A DNA stretch of 5,773 nt from Pseudomonadota bacterium (GTDB taxonomy: Bacteria; Pseudomonadota; Gammaproteobacteria; Steroidobacterales; Woeseiaceae), in assembly GCA_022567775.1 (NCBI GenBank), contig JADFGH010000164.1, positions 1 to 5,773 on the forward strand. Reading direction: 5' to 3'. Positions 1 through 5,773 of the stretch are shown here, one piece after another; the stretch's first letter is position 1, and the number at the start of each line of letters is the position of its first letter. The notes beneath the pieces were generated by a model. That model saw nothing but the letters and a program-made list of their open reading frames with translations, did no database searches and was not told the origin of the DNA. A program made the position numbers and the translations under genes.

Positions 1-24
1 GTCGATACCGATCATCGTCATCAT
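1..24 (-). CDS. Possible 5' end of the next operon gene, cut by the window edge
   Basis: Reading leftwards, an ATG at 24-22 overlaps the TGA stop of the upstream phosphatase gene as ATGA, the same arrangement seen at the two preceding junctions of this operon. The eight codons available read MMTMIGID, and further in-frame ATG codons at 21-19 and 15-13 are alternative starts. Eight residues are too few to identify a family. In the Pseudomonas locus that this gene order resembles, I recall a YciK-like short-chain dehydrogenase following mupP, but nothing in these residues confirms that. The call rests only on the overlap pattern and operon direction. Confidence 0.3.
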
Positions 25-710
25 CGGTCCAGACTAACGCCTTTTAGCAGGTAATGGGTGAGTTCCCGGGTATCAGCAGCTATCAGGTCGGCCTCCCAGG
101 TTCCTGGATCATCGTCATCGGTGATGTAGCCCCAGGCTGCGGCAATCGTAAACATTCCCGCCGCGCGGCCGGCTTCGATGTCGCGCACCGCGTCACCGAC
201 ATAAACAGTTTTCGCTGATGGTACGCCCATTTGCTGACTGGCAAGCAGCAGCGGCGCTGGATCGGGTTTTCGTTGCGGCAGGGTATCGCCGCTGATCGAA
301 CAGGCGGCCCTTGAGCTGAGGCCCAATCCCGCCAGCAATGGGTCGGTCATCCGCATTGGCTTGTTAGTAACGATGCCCCATGGACGGCCTGCAGCATCAA
401 GCTCGTCCAGCAAATCGCCAAGCGCTGGAAAGAGCGTCGAGTCGACGCATACGGCGGATTCGTAGCGACCGAGATATTCCCGGTGCAGTTGTTCTTTTTG
501 CGCGTCATCGGCCTCCGGGAATGCCAGCCGAACGAGCCCTGCCGCTCCGTTTGAAACGTGCGACCGCGCCAGGTCATAGGACAGCAGTGTCAGGCCATGA
601 TCTTTCTGCATGCCGAGTAACACGGCCACCATGTCGGGCGCCGTATCCACCAGCGTGCCATCGAGATCAAAGAGAATTGCGTCGAACGTGTCGATCAAAC
701 GGCCGGTCAT
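21..710 (-). CDS. mupP: HAD-family phosphatase, probable N-acetylmuramic acid 6-phosphate phosphatase MupP
   Basis: This 229-residue protein is a complete HAD-superfamily phosphatase of the phosphoglycolate-phosphatase-like group. Motif I is FDLDGT at 14-19, with nucleophile Asp15 and general acid Asp17. Motif II is Thr115 in VTNKP (114-118), motif III is Lys148 in RKPDP, and motif IV is GDAVRD at 172-177 with Mg-binding Asp173 and Asp177. The stretch between motifs I and II fits a helical cap. Such proteins are often labelled Gph. I favour MupP, which removes the phosphate from MurNAc-6-phosphate in cytosolic peptidoglycan recycling before AmgK and MurU act, because it directly follows ubiG as in Pseudomonas and because WGIVTNKP, the AWGYI segment and the late TWEADL segment resemble Pseudomonas MupP as I remember it. 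The ATG start overlaps the ubiG stop (ATGA, 707-710). HAD fold is certain; substrate is inferred. Confidence 0.8.
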   Translation of the reverse strand: MTGRLIDTFDAILFDLDGTLVDTAPDMVAVLLGMQKDHGLTLLSYDLARSHVSNGAAGLVRLAFPEADDAQKEQLHREYLGRYESAVCVDSTLFPALGDLLDELDAAGRPWGIVTNKPMRMTDPLLAGLGLSSRAACSISGDTLPQRKPDPAPLLLASQQMGVPSAKTVYVGDAVRDIEAGRAAGMFTIAAAWGYITDDDDPGTWEADLIAADTRELTHYLLKGVSLDR

Positions 711-1423
711 GCGTCATCCGGGCGTTGGAAGTGCATGAGGTAGTTGACGTCGATATTCTCACCCAAGGAATACTCGCGTGTTAGCGGGTTGTAATGCAGG
801 CCGATGCTGCTCTTAAGTTGCAGTCCGCAATGACGGGACCACCTTTCCAGTTCGGATGGCCGAATAAACTTTTCATACTCGTGGGTGCCGGCCGGCAGGA
901 GCCGCAATACATATTCTGCACCGATGATCGCGAACAGGAAGGATTTCGGATTGCGATTGATCGTTGAAAAGAACATGTTGCCACCCGGCCGCAGCAGCTC
1001 AGCACACGCGGCAATTACTGCGGGCGGGGATGGCACGTGCTCCAGCATTTCGAGGCAGGTTACGACGTCAAATTGTCCGGGGCGCTTGCTGGCAAGGTCT
1101 TCCGCGGTTGATTGCAGGTACTCGACGTTGGTGCCGGATTCGGCCTGGTGGAGCCTGGCAACAGCCAGCGGTCCTTCGGCCATGTCGATGCCGGTCACTG
1201 AGGCGCCGAGTGCTGCCATCGATTCGGTCAGGATGCCGCCGCCACAGCCGATGTCGACAACCCGGCTGCCCGAAAGCGTTGCTCTCTGGCGGATGTAGTC
1301 CAGCCGCAGCGGATTTATCTTGTGCAATGGTCGAAATTCACCCGCGGGATCCCACCAGCGCGACGCCAGGGCGTCGAATTTTGCGATTTCGGTGGCGTCG
1401 ACGTTGTTCGGTGTTGCATTCAT
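707..1423 (-). CDS. ubiG: Ubiquinone biosynthesis O-methyltransferase UbiG
   Basis: This 238-residue class I SAM-dependent methyltransferase catalyses both O-methylations of ubiquinone biosynthesis (UbiG family, acting on membrane-embedded polyprenyl intermediates). Family signatures are visible in order: the N-terminal [12 protein letters not shown] segment (15-26), the [11 protein letters not shown] segment (34-44), SAM motif [10 protein letters not shown] (55-63), the ribose-binding acidic end of strand 2 at GIDM (Asp80), and [12 protein letters not shown] (119-130). Residues 158-187, containing [14 protein letters not shown] and THEYEKFI, form the hydrophobic/amphipathic insertion typical of UbiG and implicated in membrane association. 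NVNYL-like DVNYL lies near the C terminus as in relatives. Length is normal for the family. Its ATG overlaps the mtaD stop and its TGA overlaps the mupP start, each as ATGA, so it probably depends on coupled translation. Its by-product, S-adenosylhomocysteine, is a substrate of the upstream enzyme's family. Confidence 0.97.
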   Translation of the reverse strand: MNATPNNVDATEIAKFDALASRWWDPAGEFRPLHKINPLRLDYIRQRATLSGSRVVDIGCGGGILTESMAALGASVTGIDMAEGPLAVARLHQAESGTNVEYLQSTAEDLASKRPGQFDVVTCLEMLEHVPSPPAVIAACAELLRPGGNMFFSTINRNPKSFLFAIIGAEYVLRLLPAGTHEYEKFIRPSELERWSRHCGLQLKSSIGLHYNPLTREYSLGENIDVNYLMHFQRPDDA

Positions 1424-2757
1424 GCGCTCTTACGCTCCTGCTCCCCGGCAATTCGATACTGCCACTCCGATGTGCGTTGCAGCAGTTCGGCCACGTCAAT
1501 GTGGCTAAGCGTTCCATTATCAACCTGGTGTTTGCCGGCGACCCAAACATCGCTGACTTGCTGCGGCTGCACGGTATACACAAGCTGTGAAATCGGATCG
1601 TAAACCGGTTGGCTATTGATATGGCGCAGGTCGATGCAGGCGAGATCAGCCCATTTGCCGGCTTCGATTGAACCGATGCTGTCAGCCAGACCGAGCGATT
1701 TCGCACCCTCCAGTGTTGCCATCCGCAATGCCTGCGCTGCCGGTAGTGCGGTAGCATCGTGCGCTTCAACCTTGGCAAGCAATGCGGCGGTGCGCATCTC
1801 ACCCAGCACGTCCATGACGTTGTTGCTGGCGGCGCTGTCCGTTCCGAGTGCAACCGTGACGCCAGCTTTCCCGTAAGCGGCAATCGGTGCAATGCCGTCG
1901 GCAAGCTTCAGATTGGAGCGGGGACAGTGAGCAATGACGACACCCGCGTCTGCGAACAGGGCAATCTCATTGTCGGTCACATGCACCGCGTGCACCGCCA
2001 TTAGTGAGGCGTTCACGAGGCCAAGGTCCCGCAGTCGCTCGATCGGGCGTTTGCCGTTGCTGTTCTGCTCATTCTCTATTTCCTGCGCCGACTCGTGCAG
2101 GTGAATCTGAATTCGCGTATCCAGCTGATCCGCGAGCACCCGCAAGTCGGTAAACGTCTGGTCGCTGACGGTCGCCGTCGAATGTGGTGCAAAACAACTC
2201 GAGACGAGCGGATGATCGGCATATGGGTCGTGTACGAGATCGGCCGCCTTGCTCAGGCACTCTGCCGCGCCATCGGCCCAGGCGCTCGGGGACTCGATGA
2301 CCGGTGTGCCCACCATCGCGCGCATATGCAGGTCCACGGCTGTTTCTGCAACAATCTCCGGGAAGAAATACTGGTCGCTGAAACAGGTGCATCCGGACAG
2401 CAACATTTCGGCGATCGCCAGCCTGGTTCCATCCCGTACCATTTCGGCACTGACCCATCGGTTCTCAAGCGGCCAGACACCCTCGCTAAGCCAGCGTTCC
2501 AGCGGCATATCGTCGGCAATACCTCTAAGCAGTGACATCGCGGCATGCGTGTGCGCGTTCACGAAGCCCGGGAGCAGAATGTGATCGGGACGCTGCACAA
2601 GTACGCCGGGCGCATAGCGTTGCCGCGCATCGGGCGAGGGCAAAATATCGATGATCTTGCCGTCGTTAATGGCCACCGCGTGATCGGTCAACACGAGATC
2701 GTGAGGCTCAACCGGTACACACCAGCCAGCCAGGATTAGGGTGTCGCAATGTTGCAT
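1420..2757 (-). CDS. mtaD: 5-methylthioadenosine / S-adenosylhomocysteine deaminase (TRZ/ATZ amidohydrolase family)
   Basis: From the ATG at 2757-2755 the product is 445 residues, a metal-dependent amidohydrolase that deaminates MTA and SAH to the inosine derivatives in the cytosol. Visible active-site elements are HTH (His69, His71), the metal and acid residues in HLHE (His219, Glu222), His256 in the MAVHAVH segment, and metal-binding Asp307 in LGTDSA. These match the ligand set of the MTA/SAH deaminase TM0936. [11 protein letters not shown] (278-288) and the [11 protein letters not shown] segment (362-372) are also typical of the family. The frame stays open upstream to a TTG at 2841, giving 473 residues, but those extra 28 residues lack family resemblance and lie over the promoter candidate, so the ATG is preferred although its ribosome site is weak (AAGCAGA). 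It is the first gene of the mtaD-ubiG-mupP run. Other TRZ/ATZ deaminase substrates (for example 8-oxoguanine) cannot be fully excluded. Confidence 0.9.
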   Translation of the reverse strand: MQHCDTLILAGWCVPVEPHDLVLTDHAVAINDGKIIDILPSPDARQRYAPGVLVQRPDHILLPGFVNAHTHAAMSLLRGIADDMPLERWLSEGVWPLENRWVSAEMVRDGTRLAIAEMLLSGCTCFSDQYFFPEIVAETAVDLHMRAMVGTPVIESPSAWADGAAECLSKAADLVHDPYADHPLVSSCFAPHSTATVSDQTFTDLRVLADQLDTRIQIHLHESAQEIENEQNSNGKRPIERLRDLGLVNASLMAVHAVHVTDNEIALFADAGVVIAHCPRSNLKLADGIAPIAAYGKAGVTVALGTDSAASNNVMDVLGEMRTAALLAKVEAHDATALPAAQALRMATLEGAKSLGLADSIGSIEAGKWADLACIDLRHINSQPVYDPISQLVYTVQPQQVSDVWVAGKHQVDNGTLSHIDVAELLQRTSEWQYRIAGEQERKSA

Positions 2758-2802
2758 TTGTCTGCTTGTTGATGCCCGGTATTGGGGCCCGAATAACGTG
2801 CA

Positions 2803-2831
2803 AGTATAACGTTCAGGATGGCCGCTGCTAA
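2803..2831 (-). promoter_or_regulatory. Candidate sigma-70 promoter for the mtaD-ubiG-mupP operon
   Basis: On the minus strand a -10 element TATACT (2808-2803, five of six consensus bases) follows a -35-like TTAGCA (2831-2826, four of six) with a 17-bp spacer. Transcription would begin near 2796, leaving a leader of about 39 nt before the ATG at 2757. This position lies inside the upstream open extension of mtaD and so supports the shorter protein. The prediction is by eye only. Confidence 0.55.
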
Positions 2832-2887
2832 GCGCTTTCAAAAGTGCATGAAATGGAGTGCAAAGCCTGCTGTTGTGCGGCCTCCTA

Positions 2888-2896
2888 TGGTATTAT
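2888..2896 (+). promoter_or_regulatory. Candidate extended -10 promoter for gyrA
   Basis: TG at 2888-2889, one base, then TATTAT at 2891-2896 (five of six consensus bases) forms an extended -10 element. No good -35 sits at the usual distance, which extended -10 promoters tolerate. A start near 2903 would give a leader of roughly 130 nt ahead of gyrA at 3032. A second weaker possibility is TTGACG at 2909-2914 with TCTAGC at 2931-2936. Confidence 0.45.
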
Positions 2897-2939
2897 TCTG
2901 ATCTTGATTTGACGTGTGTTGGCGCCCCTGTCTAGCGCA

Positions 2940-2958
2940 GAAAAATCAGGAATTTTTC
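2940..2958 (+). promoter_or_regulatory. AT-rich hairpin in the gyrA leader
   Basis: GAAAAAT at 2940-2946 and ATTTTTC at 2952-2958 are perfect inverted repeats enclosing the 5-base loop CAGGA. Immediately downstream, AACG (2962-2965) and CGTT (2970-2973) can form a small second stem running into six T residues (2972-2977). The stems are weak in G+C. The first may be a leader structure or protein site; the second is too short to call a terminator. No function is established. Confidence 0.4.
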
Positions 2959-3031
2959 CGTAACGCACCCGTTTTTTAGTTACTGCGATTCCGCCTGTTT
3001 GATCGGAACCGCCCCGGCATTTTGAGTTTGT

Positions 3032-5587
3032 ATGTCTGAAGTCGCACAGGAAATTCTGTCTGTAAGCCTCGAAGAGGAAATGCAGCAGTCGTACCTGGAT
3101 TATGCGATGAGCGTCATTGTCGGGCGCGCGCTGCCCGATGTTCGCGACGGCCTGAAACCTGTGCATCGCCGTGTCCTGTATGCGATGCGCGAACTCGGCA
3201 ACGATTACAACAAGCCCTACAAGAAGTCCGCGCGCGTCGTCGGCGACGTCATTGGCAAGTACCACCCGCACGGCGATTCCGCGGTTTACGATACGATCGT
3301 CCGCATGGCGCAGCCATTTTCCCTGCGCTACCTGTTGGTGGATGGACAGGGCAACTTCGGATCTGTAGACGGCGATGCCCCGGCTGCAATGCGTTATACG
3401 GAAGTGCGGATGTCACGCATCGCGCACGAGATCCTGGCCGACCTCGACAAAGACACCGTCGACTTCGTGGAGAACTACGACGGCTCGGAATCAGAACCGA
3501 CAGTCATGCCGACCCGGGTGCCGAATTTGCTGGTCAACGGCTCATCCGGAATCGCTGTTGGCATGGCGACCAATATTCCGCCGCACAACCTCAATGAGAT
3601 CATCAGCGCCTGTCTCGCGCTCATTGAGGATCCCGCGATTGACGTGGCAGGGCTCATCAAATTGGTGCCAGGCCCGGACTTTCCGACCGCAGGCATTATT
3701 AATGGCGCGCAGGGCATCTATTCGGCCTACAGTACCGGCCGCGGCCGCGTTTTCATGCGTGCCAGGACCTCTATCGAGACGATCGACCAGCGTGGCAAGG
3801 AAGCCATTATCGTCACCGAACTACCCTACCAGGTAAACAAGGCCCGACTGATCGAAAAAATCGCCGATCTGGTGCGGGAGAAACGCATTGAGGGCATCAC
3901 CGAACTCAGGGATGAGTCGGACAAGGACGGCATGCGCATCGTCATTGAACTTCGCAAAGGCGAATTGAGCGATGTGGTGCTCAATAATCTGTACAAGCAA
4001 ACACCGCTGCAGAGCGTGTTTGGCATCAACATGGTTGCTTTGCAGGATGGCCAGCCAAAACTCCTCAATCTGAAACAGATGCTGGAGGCATTTGTCGCGC
4101 ATCGGCGCGAGGTGGTCACGCGGCGCGCAGTCTTCGACCTCCGCAAGGCCAGGGACAGGGCCCACGTGCTCGAAGGGCAGTCGGTTGCACTTTTCAACAT
4201 TGACGAGGTCATCGCACTGATCAAAGCATCACCATCACCTGCTGAGGCGAAGACGGCGCTGATCGCGGCAAGATGGGCGCCAGGCGCGGTGACCGAAATG
4301 CTCGAGAAAGCAGGTTCCACGGATACCCGGCCCGATTCGCTCGAGGAGGGATTCGGCATTGTTGATGGCGAATACCGGCTGTCTGCAGTTCAGGCACAGG
4401 CGATTCTGGATCTTCGACTGCATCGGCTGACGGGTCTTGAGCAGGATAAAATATTAAAAGAATACAAAGAGATACTGGGTAAAATTAAAGAATTATCTAA
4501 TATATTATCGGACCCTGATCGGCTGCTCGAAGTTATCAGGACCGAGTTGATCGAGATTCGTGATACCTATGGCGATGCGCGCAGAACCGAGATCAACCAG
4601 GACCACAGTGACCTCGAGGCGGAGGATCTGATTCCTGAAGAAGAGGTTGTCGTAACGCTGTCGCACGGCGGCTATGTGAAGGCGCAGCCGATTGACGCCT
4701 ACCAGGCGCAGCGGCGTGGCGGGCGTGGCCGCTCGGCAGCCAAGGTAAAAGACGAGGATTTCATCGACAAGCTGTTCGTTGCCAACACGCACGACACCAT
4801 TCTTTGCTTCTCGAGCCGCGGCAAGATGTACTGGTTAAAAGTGTACAGAGTACCGCAGGCAAGCCGCGGATCGCGTGGCAAACCGATCGTGAATTTGCTG
4901 CCGCTCGGGGAAGGGGAACGTATCAACGCGATTTTGCCGATCCGCGAATTCGACGCGGACAATTTCGTGTTTATGGCGACCAGCGCCGGGACCGTTAAGA
5001 AAACGCCGCTCAATCTTTTCTCGCGGCCGCGATCAAGCGGCATCATTGCAATTGACCTGCGCCACGATGACAAGCTGGTGGACGTTGCCATTACTGACGG
5101 CCAGCAGGAGATCATGCTGGTGGCGAGCCACGGCAAGGCCATTCGCTTCAAGGAAGAGGATGTCAGGCCGATGGGCCGCGGCGCCGCAGGGGTGCGCGGC
5201 ATCAAGCTGCCGCAAGGTCACGAAGTCATCGCATTATCGATTGTTGGGGATGGCATGCTCCTGTCGGCAACGGAAAACGGTTTCGGCAAACGAACGGAGA
5301 TCAACGAATTTCCGATACAGGGCCGCGGTGGACAGGGTGTCATCGCTATCCAGACGACGGCGCGAAACGGCCGTGCGGTAGGCGCTGTCCAGGTACACGA
5401 AGACGACGAGATCATGCTGATTAGCTCGAGCGGCACCCTGGTGCGTACGGCGGTCAGAGATATTTCGATCATCGGTCGCAATACCCAGGGTGTCACCCTG
5501 ATACGCGTCGCATCGGGGCAGCGCCTGGTCGGTCTGGCGACCATCGAGTCCATCGAAGACGAGCCCATCGGGGATGCCGAAGAGTAG
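3032..5587 (+). CDS. gyrA: DNA gyrase subunit A, complete
   Basis: This 851-residue protein is the breakage-reunion subunit of DNA gyrase, which with GyrB introduces negative supercoils using ATP. The N-terminal winged-helix/tower region carries the catalytic Tyr122 after Arg121 in MRYTEVRM, numbered as in E. coli. The quinolone-resistance region has Ala67, Gly81, Ser83, Asp87 and Gln106, the usual sensitive-type residues. Coiled-coil arms lie roughly at 350-500. The C-terminal DNA-wrapping domain begins after the GyrA box QRRGGRG (560-566), and six blade repeats show G-R-x-x-x-G type motifs near 561, 611, 664, 715, 764 and 815. The acidic tail is short, ending near [13 protein letters not shown], whereas E. 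coli GyrA has 875 residues. Start at ATG 3032 gives the expected N terminus; upstream only a weak GAG at 3024-3026 resembles a ribosome site. serC follows by 22 nt, suggesting cotranscription. Confidence 0.99.
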   Translation: MSEVAQEILSVSLEEEMQQSYLDYAMSVIVGRALPDVRDGLKPVHRRVLYAMRELGNDYNKPYKKSARVVGDVIGKYHPHGDSAVYDTIVRMAQPFSLRYLLVDGQGNFGSVDGDAPAAMRYTEVRMSRIAHEILADLDKDTVDFVENYDGSESEPTVMPTRVPNLLVNGSSGIAVGMATNIPPHNLNEIISACLALIEDPAIDVAGLIKLVPGPDFPTAGIINGAQGIYSAYSTGRGRVFMRARTSIETIDQRGKEAIIVTELPYQVNKARLIEKIADLVREKRIEGITELRDESDKDGMRIVIELRKGELSDVVLNNLYKQTPLQSVFGINMVALQDGQPKLLNLKQMLEAFVAHRREVVTRRAVFDLRKARDRAHVLEGQSVALFNIDEVIALIKASPSPAEAKTALIAARWAPGAVTEMLEKAGSTDTRPDSLEEGFGIVDGEYRLSAVQAQAILDLRLHRLTGLEQDKILKEYKEILGKIKELSNILSDPDRLLEVIRTELIEIRDTYGDARRTEINQDHSDLEAEDLIPEEEVVVTLSHGGYVKAQPIDAYQAQRRGGRGRSAAKVKDEDFIDKLFVANTHDTILCFSSRGKMYWLKVYRVPQASRGSRGKPIVNLLPLGEGERINAILPIREFDADNFVFMATSAGTVKKTPLNLFSRPRSSGIIAIDLRHDDKLVDVAITDGQQEIMLVASHGKAIRFKEEDVRPMGRGAAGVRGIKLPQGHEVIALSIVGDGMLLSATENGFGKRTEINEFPIQGRGGQGVIAIQTTARNGRAVGAVQVHEDDEIMLISSSGTLVRTAVRDISIIGRNTQGVTLIRVASGQRLVGLATIESIEDEPIGDAEE
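4445..4510 (+). other. AT-rich, rare-codon patch inside gyrA
   Basis: Within an otherwise GC-rich gene, the 70 bases 4441-4510 contain only 16 G or C by hand count (about 23%). The codons for residues 472-493 are dominated by AAA, GAA, ATA and TTA (three ATA and four TTA/ATT-type choices), while flanking codons mostly end in G or C. The reading frame is intact and the protein here is a lysine/isoleucine/leucine-rich helix ([10 protein letters not shown], then KIKELSNIL) in the returning arm of the coiled coil. The Lys/Ile-rich protein sequence explains part of the bias but not the choice of ATA and TTA. Confidence 0.8.
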
Positions 5588-5595
5588 GCACTCGC

Positions 5596-5600
5596 AGGAA
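5596..5600 (+). promoter_or_regulatory. Ribosome binding site of serC
   Basis: AGGAA lies nine bases before the ATG at 5610, in the 22-nt gap after the gyrA stop. It supports this start and independent initiation of serC on a shared message. No promoter or terminator is apparent in the gap. Confidence 0.65.
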
Positions 5601-5609
5601 TCTCGGCCC

Positions 5610-5773
5610 ATGTCTCGCGTTTTTAATTTCAGTGCCGGCCCTGCCGCACTGCCTGATGCGGTTCTGGAACGGGTACGCGACGATATTCCAGACTGGAACG
5701 GGACCGGCATGTCGGTCATGGAAATCAGCCACCGCAGCCAGGATTTCATGGCCGGAGCGGCCAAAGCGGCGCA
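5610..5773 (+). CDS. serC: Phosphoserine aminotransferase SerC, N-terminal part (cut by window edge)
   Basis: Fifty-four codons plus two bases are present before the window ends. The translation opens [20 protein letters not shown] and continues through [16 protein letters not shown], the highly conserved N terminus of PLP-dependent phosphoserine aminotransferase. SerC converts 3-phosphohydroxypyruvate and glutamate to phosphoserine and 2-oxoglutarate in serine biosynthesis, and also acts in pyridoxal phosphate synthesis in many gammaproteobacteria. His41 and Arg42 correspond to the substrate-binding pair in E. coli SerC. The PLP-binding lysine lies beyond the window. The ATG at 5610 is supported by AGGAA nine bases upstream and by the family N terminus. 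It lies 22 nt after gyrA on the same strand, as in Pseudomonas (recalled), implying cotranscription. Confidence 0.96.
   Translation, partial: MSRVFNFSAGPAALPDAVLERVRDDIPDWNGTGMSVMEISHRSQDFMAGAAKAA

Noticed and set aside
10..119. A 13-bp identical repeat (GATCATCGTCATC at 10-22 and 107-119)
   Set aside because: It is a low-complexity GAT/GAC-type run; the second copy encodes the Asp-rich segment of the phosphatase and the first lies over the ATG-rich start region. There is no sign of a mobile or regulatory repeat.
2832..2862. Possible operator in the divergent region: GCGCTTT/AAAGTGC near-inverted repeat (2832-2847) and two AGTGCA copies (2843-2848, 2857-2862)
   Set aside because: Arms are short, one inverted-repeat position is mismatched and the loop is only two bases; the six-base repeat is not beyond chance. 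No regulator can be named.
2909..2936. TTGACG plus TCTAGC as a gyrA promoter
   Set aside because: The -35 is good, but the -10 matches only three of six bases with a 16-bp spacer, so it is kept only as a weaker alternative to the extended -10 at 2888-2896.
2962..2977. Intrinsic terminator in the gyrA leader (AACG/CGTT stem with six T residues)
   Set aside because: The stem is only four base pairs and poor in G+C, too weak to call a terminator.
2885..3271. A 128-codon open frame on the minus strand spanning the gyrA leader and 5' end
   Set aside because: It lies opposite the strongly conserved start of gyrA, shows no recognisable family and its length is expected from GC-rich antisense frames.
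3272..3350. Quinolone-resistance substitutions in gyrA
   Set aside because: Ser83 and Asp87 are the usual sensitive-type residues, so there is no target-site resistance signature.
3821..4359. Long antisense open frames within gyrA (114 and 177 codons), and similar ones at 4699-5205 and 5234-5764
   Set aside because: They are opposite well-conserved coding sequence, have compositions typical of shadow translation and have no plausible start signals.
1..5773. Mobile elements, CRISPR arrays, tRNA/rRNA genes or defence-like cassettes
   Set aside because: No terminal inverted repeats, transposase or integrase motifs, regularly spaced repeats or RNA-gene signatures were seen; almost the whole window is covered by housekeeping genes.

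Overview
The window reads as an ordinary core-chromosome segment of a gammaproteobacterium with moderately high G+C, apart from a 274-bp divergent promoter region and one very AT-rich patch inside gyrA. The evidence for the lineage is a ubiquinone methyltransferase (UbiG) beside a gyrA whose key residues share E. coli numbering, and a gene order (mupP, ubiG, mtaD divergent from gyrA, serC) that from memory closely resembles the Pseudomonas locus. It is unlikely to be Pseudomonas itself, because mtnA, which I recall lying between mtaD and gyrA there, is absent. The genus cannot be fixed from this sequence.

Left half (minus strand, positions 2831 down to 1): a promoter candidate at 2803-2831 drives mtaD (MTA/SAH deaminase), then ubiG (ubiquinone O-methyltransferase), then mupP (HAD-family sugar-phosphate phosphatase, probably MurNAc-6-phosphate phosphatase). 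The mtaD/ubiG and ubiG/mupP junctions are four-base ATGA overlaps. A third ATGA at the mupP stop suggests that another gene begins there and runs off the left edge.

Middle (2758-3031): the divergent intergenic region. It holds the minus-strand promoter, an extended -10 candidate for gyrA at 2888-2896, and an AT-rich leader with a perfect 7-bp hairpin at 2940-2958. No RNA gene or further coding region is seen there.

Right half (plus strand): a complete gyrA (851 aa) with the catalytic tyrosine, GyrA box and six C-terminal blade motifs, followed after 22 nt by the first 54 codons of serC, cut by the right edge.

Functional links: UbiG consumes S-adenosylmethionine and releases S-adenosylhomocysteine, a substrate class of MtaD, so the left operon may pair a methylation step with removal of its by-product. 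MupP belongs to peptidoglycan recycling; gyrA and serC are housekeeping genes. I found no mobile element, CRISPR array, tRNA/rRNA or defence-like system. I do not see an undescribed system here; the items worth a second look are small-scale.
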